From Desulfobacterales bacterium (GTDB taxonomy: Bacteria > Desulfobacterota > Desulfobacteria > Desulfobacterales > DAOWNP01): a stretch of 8,518 bases of DNA. Numbering within the stretch: the first letter of the stretch is position 1; each line of letters begins with the position of its first letter. The translations under genes and the position numbers were made by a program. Positions 5,061 through 8,518 of the stretch are shown piece after piece. The DNA lies in NCBI GenBank assembly GCA_030149595.1, contig JASFBI010000053.1:1-8518 (forward strand), written 5' to 3'. The notes below the pieces were generated by a model. It was given only the letters and a program-made list of their open reading frames with translations, made no database searches and was not told the DNA's origin.

Positions 5061-5990
5061 ATGAAGAACGTTTTAATTATAGGAGGCAGTTATTTTGCAG
5101 GAAGGGTATTGGTTGAAGAGCTTTTAAATGCAAAAGGTTATAATATTTTTGTTTATAATCGTGGAAATATGCCTTTAAATATGAATGGTGTTACGGAACT
5201 TGTTGGTGATAGATGTGATAGTAACCGGATAAAAGAGATAATACCGGATAAAGAGTGGGATGTTGTGGTGGATTTTTGTGCATATACGCCAGATCATATT
5301 GAGATTATGTTAAACAGTATTCCCGGAAAATTAAAACATTATATATTTATCAGCACAACAACTATTTATGATAATATATTAGATTATCCAATAGGTGAAG
5401 ATGCTCCAAAGCTTTCAGCTCCTCAGAAAGAACTCGGCCAGTACGCAGATTATGGATATAATAAATGGTTGAGCGAGTGTAAATTAAATGATTTATGCAG
5501 AAAAAAGAAGATTCCATACACATCTTTTCGTCCTGCTATTATATATGGGGAATATAATTATGCTCCAAGGGAAACATACTTTTTTGATTTAATAAAAGAG
5601 AATAAAACAGTTGTTCTGCCGGATAATGAACTTGCTCTTTTCAGCTTTGTTTATGTTACTGATGTAGTAAAAGTTATTGTAAAATCTTTTTGTAATACCG
5701 ATCTTTTTAACAAGGCATTTAATATATCAGCTCCGGAACTTGTTTCATATAGAAGAATGATTCAGGTATTTGAAGAGATCAGTGGTAAAAAAATAAATAT
5801 AGAAAAAAGGAGTGTGGAGGAGATTAATAAAAAAGGTGTGCCCCTTCCTTTTCCTTTAAACAGCCACCTTATATATTCAGGAACCATGATTGAGGAAAAG
5901 TTAAACTTTAAATATACCCCTTTTCTATCAGGCATGAAAAAAACCTATGAGTACTACTTGCTTGTGCAGCAGAATAAAAATTTTAGTTAG
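5061..5990 (+). CDS. NAD-dependent epimerase/dehydratase, atypical extended SDR
   Basis: A 309-residue Rossmann-fold oxidoreductase. The N-terminal dinucleotide site is GGSYFAG (residues 8-14), a GGxxxxG form seen in atypical SDRs such as the CSP41/nucleoside-sugar-epimerase-like group rather than the usual GxxGxxG. VYNRG (31-35) ends the second strand, where adenine-ribose specificity is set. ISTTTIYD at 97-104 supplies the catalytic Ser/Thr, and YGYNK (Y131, K135) is the catalytic YxxxK. FRPAIIYGEYN near 160 and FVYVTDVV near 200 are typical of sugar-nucleotide epimerases and reductases. The substrate is likely a nucleotide sugar or similar, but no sugar-pathway neighbours support this. The start is clear: AGGAG at 5049-5053, seven bases before the ATG. 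It appears to be transcribed alone. Confidence 0.85.
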   Translation: MKNVLIIGGSYFAGRVLVEELLNAKGYNIFVYNRGNMPLNMNGVTELVGDRCDSNRIKEIIPDKEWDVVVDFCAYTPDHIEIMLNSIPGKLKHYIFISTTTIYDNILDYPIGEDAPKLSAPQKELGQYADYGYNKWLSECKLNDLCRKKKIPYTSFRPAIIYGEYNYAPRETYFFDLIKENKTVVLPDNELALFSFVYVTDVVKVIVKSFCNTDLFNKAFNISAPELVSYRRMIQVFEEISGKKINIEKRSVEEINKKGVPLPFPLNSHLIYSGTMIEEKLNFKYTPFLSGMKKTYEYYLLVQQNKNFS

Positions 5991-6160
5991 TACACAGCCT
6001 GTGCAGGTGTTTGATGTGAACAGCTGTAAAAAAAACCTGATGAGTATTTCCCGTCTCTTAGTTCTAATTTTCATGGTAGTGAATAGCTGAATAAGAGCTA
6101 AGCCTGTCTCAACTTCTTTTAGGCTTGTTATTTTATTATAAAATCAAAAGAGAGGTTTTT
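5991..6160. other. Gene-free stretch with palindromes before the small Cys-rich gene
   Basis: The odd palindrome CACAG-C-CTGTG lies at 5993-6003, three bases after the preceding stop codon. AAGCCT (6100-6105) pairs with AGGCTT (6121-6126), and ATTTTA (6130-6135) pairs with TAAAAT (6139-6144). The last two lie just upstream of the next ribosome site and could shape its leader. A 16-codon hydrophobic frame starts at 6040 but has nothing else in its favour. Confidence 0.3.
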
Positions 6161-6325
6161 TTGAGTTATATTCTTTGTATAAGAAAAAAAAATTGGCCTA
6201 AAAAGCATATTGAGGTTTGTAAAATATGTAAGTATAGAAAAAGATGCAGAAATTTTCAGAAACACATCCAGCCCCCTCTTCCTTTAGACTGGGATAAAGC
6301 AGTAGCTTATTCGGTAAAAAAATGA
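6161..6325 (+). CDS. Small basic Cys-rich protein, possible metal-binding knuckle
   Basis: A 54-residue Lys/Arg-rich protein of unknown function. It carries CKICKYRKRC (C20, C23, C29) with His16 and His35 on either side, a pattern that could bind Zn2+ or another metal. The Pro-rich PPLPLDW follows. The only sensible start is TTG at 6161, preceded by AGAGG at 6151-6155 with five bases between; no ATG is available in frame. It ends at TGA 6323-6325, where no SECIS-like hairpin follows, so this TGA is an ordinary stop. Strong basic character with Cys pairs suggests nucleic-acid binding, but this is only inference. Codon use and frame length make it a likely but not certain gene. Confidence 0.55.
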   Translation: MSYILCIRKKNWPKKHIEVCKICKYRKRCRNFQKHIQPPLPLDWDKAVAYSVKK

Positions 6326-6410
6326 CAAAAATATTGATAAGTTTTTTAGTATGAGATATTAAAAATATCTATCATAAAGTTTAGATAACAACTAAATTGT
6401 TAAAGTCATA

Positions 6411-6881
6411 ATGAATAATGATGAAATTCAGATTTTAAATGAGATTAGGTTTGGTTATATCGCAGATTATAAGGTTGCGGCAATGGGGGAATCCTGGGCT
6501 TTAAAGTTGAAAAGTACCTATAAGGTGTTAAAAAAGTTAGGTATAGATGCAATTTTAACCCTTACAGAAGATGATCTTTATGGTAAATCCCATAAGAAAG
6601 CCGGCTTTTTGCATCATCATGAACCTATCGATGACTGTATGCCCCCTTCAGAATCTGGAATGGACAGAGCAATTGGTTTTATAAATACATGTGTTGGTAA
6701 AAAAAATGCTGTTGCTGTTCATTGCCTTGAGGGTAGAGGGCGGACAGGAACAGTAATTGCTGCATGGCTTGCAAAAAAAGAGTTGCTTAATGCTGAAGAT
6801 GCAATAAAACGTATGTATGAATTACGTATACATACAGTTATTACACCGTCTCAAAGAGAATTTTTAAGACAATATCTGTAG
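6411..6881 (+). CDS. Dual-specificity protein phosphatase (DUSP23-like)
   Basis: A 156-residue Cys-based phosphatase. The signature HCLEGRGRTG (residues 104-113) is the CX5R(S/T) phosphate loop, with nucleophile C105 and R111. The general acid is D74 or D75 in EPIDDCMPP, spaced as in human DUSP23 and its archaeal and bacterial relatives, which have this compact single-domain size. The C-terminal ITPSQREFLRQYL also matches that group. It would remove phosphate from Tyr, Ser/Thr or a phosphorylated small molecule in the cytoplasm; the substrate cannot be told. There is no signal peptide. The ATG at 6411 has no good ribosome site, so expression may be low or leader-dependent. It stands alone between gene-free stretches of 85 and 118 bases. 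Confidence 0.88.
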   Translation: MNNDEIQILNEIRFGYIADYKVAAMGESWALKLKSTYKVLKKLGIDAILTLTEDDLYGKSHKKAGFLHHHEPIDDCMPPSESGMDRAIGFINTCVGKKNAVAVHCLEGRGRTGTVIAAWLAKKELLNAEDAIKRMYELRIHTVITPSQREFLRQYL

Positions 6882-6920
6882 AATTAGGAAAAGCAGAAAA
6901 AACATTATTATTTGTAATAG

Positions 6921-6942
6921 TTAACCGGTTAAACAGGTTAAA
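6921..6942. promoter_or_regulatory. Palindromic operator candidate with repeated half-site
   Basis: TTAACCGGTTAA at 6921-6932 is a perfect 12-base palindrome. The half-site GGTTAAA occurs in it (6927-6933) and again nine bases later (6936-6942), so the region holds three GGTTAA-type half-sites, two direct and one inverted. The second copy covers the expected -35 position of the promoter at 6958-6963. This layout suits a dimeric regulator controlling the nitroreductase operon. No known regulator can be named from it. Confidence 0.45.
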
Positions 6943-6957
6943 TTTTGTTAGTGGCGT

Positions 6958-6963
6958 TATAAT
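6958..6963 (+). promoter_or_regulatory. -10 box of the nitroreductase operon
   Basis: A perfect TATAAT lies 37 bases before the nitroreductase start. The -35 region (about 6935-6941, AGGTTAA) is a poor match to TTGACA and coincides with the repeated GGTTAAA site, as expected for an activator-dependent or regulated promoter. Confidence 0.45.
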
Positions 6964-6999
6964 CAAGAGGAAATATATTTTCATACAGGAGGAGATTTT

Positions 7000-7665
7000 A
7001 TGGATTTACATGATGCTGTTTTAACAAGACGAAGTATACGCAGGTTTACTAATGGCTCTGTATCAGAGGAAACTATTAAAAAACTGGTTGGTAAAGCACT
7101 ATGGTCACCGTCATGGGGCAATACGCAGCCCTGGGAATTTTTAGCTGTTAGAGGAGATGCATTAAAGAGATTAAAAGATGAGAATCTAAAGGCTCTTGAT
7201 GCAGGAAAGCAGGCAAACCCTGATGTTGAGATGCCTCAGGCGTGGCCTGCTTTACAGAAAGGCAGGTATAGAGATGTGGGAATCAGTGTTTTTGAGTCAT
7301 TAGGTATCGGCCGTGATGATCTTGAAAAAAGATCTGACTATTATAAAGAGATGATCTCATTTTTTAATGCACAAGCTCTTTTACTTATAACTGTGGATAA
7401 AAGTATTTCTCTTCCATATTCAATGTTAGATACCGGGCTTTTTCTTCAGACTTTTTGTCTGCTTGCCCATGATATAGGACTTGGGACATGTATTCTTGCT
7501 GTTTCAGTTCATTTCCCGGATATTTTAAGAAATATCTGTAAGATTGAAGATTCAAAAAGGATTATCATAGGAGTTGCTTTGGGAGAACCTGACAAAGAGG
7601 ATCCCGCAAATAAATTTCAACGAAAAAGAGATAATGTTGATATATTTTTGAATGTAGTAAGTTAA
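7000..7665 (+). CDS. Nitroreductase family FMN oxidoreductase
   Basis: A 221-residue flavoprotein of the nitroreductase superfamily, expected to act as a dimer using NAD(P)H to reduce nitro compounds, quinones or related substrates. The N-terminal RRSIRRF (residues 10-16) is the FMN-phosphate-binding element and SPSWGNTQPWEF (36-47) the second FMN-contact motif. LGTCIL in the C-terminal half corresponds to the conserved GLGT-type flavin segment. Length is normal for the family. The start is very clear: AGGAGGAG at 6987-6994, five bases before the ATG. It heads a probable three-gene operon, with only 23 bases to the next start. In anaerobes such enzymes serve redox balance or detoxification; the true substrate cannot be read from the sequence. 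Confidence 0.92.
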   Translation: MDLHDAVLTRRSIRRFTNGSVSEETIKKLVGKALWSPSWGNTQPWEFLAVRGDALKRLKDENLKALDAGKQANPDVEMPQAWPALQKGRYRDVGISVFESLGIGRDDLEKRSDYYKEMISFFNAQALLLITVDKSISLPYSMLDTGLFLQTFCLLAHDIGLGTCILAVSVHFPDILRNICKIEDSKRIIIGVALGEPDKEDPANKFQRKRDNVDIFLNVVS

Positions 7666-7688
7666 CATAATAAAAAACAGGAATGTTT

Positions 7689-8237
7689 ATGTACTTTGAG
7701 AATCAGGGTAAAGGTAATACTGATGAAACTTTAAAGCTTAGCTACGAAAAAGCAAAGAAGCTTGGTATTACTGAAGTTGTTGTGGCAACTACATCAGGAG
7801 ATACAGCTTATAAAGCATTGAAGCTTTTTCATGGTTTTAAGTTGACAGCAGTTACTTATCACTGTGGTTTAAGAGAACCTTTTAAAAAGGTTATGCCTGA
7901 TAATGTAAGGAAGGATCTTGAATCGCAGGGTGTTACCGTTGTATCAGCAACACATGCTTTATCTGGTGTTGAAAGGTCTCTTTCAAAAAAATATACTGGA
8001 ATGTATCCTGTATTGTTAATTGCAGATACCCTCAGGCTTTTTGGTCATGGTGTAAAGGTTGCTGTTGAAATAACCATAATGGCTGCTGATGCAGGGGCTT
8101 TATCAGGTAGTGATATTATTGCCATTGGTGGAACCGCAAAAGGAGCTGATGCCTCACTGGTTATAAAACCTGCAGGGCAATCTGAGCTTTTTAGTATGAA
8201 AATTCGGGAAATAATTTGTAAGCCCCGTGAGTTTTAA
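7689..8237 (+). CDS. Pyruvate-kinase C-terminal-domain-like protein (COG1751 type)
   Basis: A 182-residue stand-alone protein resembling the alpha/beta C-terminal domain of pyruvate kinase, without the catalytic barrel. The opening MYFENQGKGNTDETL and VVVATTSGDTAYKAL (about residues 31-45) are typical; the latter matches the Thr/Ser-rich phosphate-binding loop of pyruvate kinase C domains. Later segments GALSGSDIIAIGGTAKGAD (about 135-153) repeat the glycine-rich character of a ligand-binding domain. The family is widespread in archaea and anaerobes and has no established function; binding of a phosphorylated effector is a reasonable guess. I chose the ATG at 7689, which has AGGA six bases upstream (7679-7682), over the ATG at 7683 that lies directly on that ribosome site. 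It overlaps the next gene by one base (TAATG), indicating translational coupling. Confidence 0.8.
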   Translation: MYFENQGKGNTDETLKLSYEKAKKLGITEVVVATTSGDTAYKALKLFHGFKLTAVTYHCGLREPFKKVMPDNVRKDLESQGVTVVSATHALSGVERSLSKKYTGMYPVLLIADTLRLFGHGVKVAVEITIMAADAGALSGSDIIAIGGTAKGADASLVIKPAGQSELFSMKIREIICKPREF

Positions 8238-8518
8238 TGCAGGCAAACAATAAAGACAGTTTTTCCAAGGTTTCTGAGACGTATAAAAGGCATGTTGTTC
8301 TGCTATCCCCTGAGATTCATTGGAATACCGGAAATATAGGAAGAACATGTCTTGGTGCAAAAGCCTGCCTGCCTGTTGTAAGGCCTCTTGGTTTTTCCAT
8401 AAACAGTCATCAGGTAAAACAGGCAGGTTTATATTACTGGCATAAAGTAACACTTTTTGTGTGAGATAATTTTGATGAATTTTACGAAACAGTAATGCCT
8501 GGTGGAAATGAATTGATT
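8237..8518 (+). pseudogene. trmL: tRNA (cytidine/uridine-34 2'-O)-methyltransferase TrmL, interrupted by in-frame TGA, 3' partial
   Basis: The 94 visible codons (75 before the TGA, 18 after) match the N-terminal half of TrmL, a SPOUT methyltransferase that methylates the wobble ribose of tRNA-Leu with S-adenosylmethionine. Landmarks are SPEIHWNTGNIGRTC (residues 24-38), RPLGF (49-53) and AGLYYW (63-68). At codon 76 (8462-8464) a TGA interrupts the frame. The same frame continues as DNFDEF and on to the window edge, matching the family, where a Trp is often found at this place, so TGG to TGA is the simplest origin. No SECIS-like hairpin follows. Two more positions look decayed: Pro46 where His is usual (LHLI) and Tyr66 where Asp is usual (AGLDYW), each one base change away. 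A sequencing error could explain the TGA but less easily all three. The start overlaps the previous stop codon by one base. Confidence 0.65.

Noticed and set aside
6040..6144. A short hydrophobic frame from ATG 6040 that reaches a TGA after 16 codons and stays open afterwards, a possible second selenoprotein
   Set aside because: The inverted repeat after this TGA has a 15-base loop without a GG near its start, no convincing ribosome site precedes the ATG, and the sequence after the TGA has no Cys or other redox residue.
8154..8453. Reverse-strand 99-codon frame over the trmL homologue
   Set aside because: The forward frame has clear TrmL motifs; the reverse one has none.
8462..8518. Selenocysteine reading of the TGA in the trmL homologue
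   Set aside because: No stem-loop with a G-containing apical loop follows within the needed distance, and the family has Trp or other non-Cys residues at this place, so decay or a sequence error is more likely.
1..8518. A genetic code in which TGA is read as Trp
   Set aside because: Trp is encoded by TGG throughout, TGA ends the genes at 3638-3640 and 6323-6325 at sensible places, and the UGA at 3908 has its own SECIS.

Overview
The window is an AT-rich bacterial segment with every gene on the + strand. The gene content points to an anaerobic, probably marine or sediment, sulfate-reducer-type organism (Desulfobacterota/Desulfobacteraceae-like). The clues are a b/b' pair of ATP synthase stalk subunits, Na+-type c subunits, a selenoprotein gene, and DUF4037 and N-formylglutamate-amidohydrolase-like proteins of a kind I associate with that group. 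The taxonomic call is inference; no rRNA or marker gene is present.

Region 1 (1-2527) is a membrane-sector (F0) ATP synthase cluster: a 5'-truncated multi-hairpin c subunit, a normal single-hairpin c subunit (atpE), b' and b (atpF). The fused c protein shows three complete hairpins plus the end of a fourth. Two of the complete hairpins carry Gln in place of the ion-binding Glu; the last one, and the separate 82-residue AtpE, keep a complete two-carboxylate Na+-type site (E32/E65 numbering). An AU-rich terminator-like hairpin follows atpF directly, and no delta, alpha, gamma, beta or epsilon gene follows. This looks like an F0-only transcription unit feeding a rotor with mixed active and inactive sites.

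Region 2 (2528-4067) holds a 428-base gene-free stretch, a diverged N-formylglutamate amidohydrolase-like protein that has lost two expected His residues, and a hidden small gene. That gene, at 3821-3976, is a 51-residue single-span membrane protein with an in-frame UGA. The UGA is followed at the right distance by a perfect 6-bp stem with an AGGT loop, the arrangement of a bacterial SECIS. It is the strongest candidate for an overlooked gene here, because ordinary gene calling stops it at 29 residues.

Region 3 (4068-6881) carries unlinked single genes: a DUF4037 nucleotidyltransferase-like protein, an atypical extended SDR of the NAD-dependent epimerase type, a small Cys-rich basic protein, and a DUSP23-like dual-specificity phosphatase.

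Region 4 (6900-8518) looks like one operon: a palindrome plus half-site repeats and a perfect TATAAT box, then a nitroreductase, a pyruvate-kinase-C-terminal-like protein and a trmL homologue. trmL overlaps its neighbour by one base and is interrupted by an in-frame TGA, with two further changes at normally conserved positions, so it is probably decaying.
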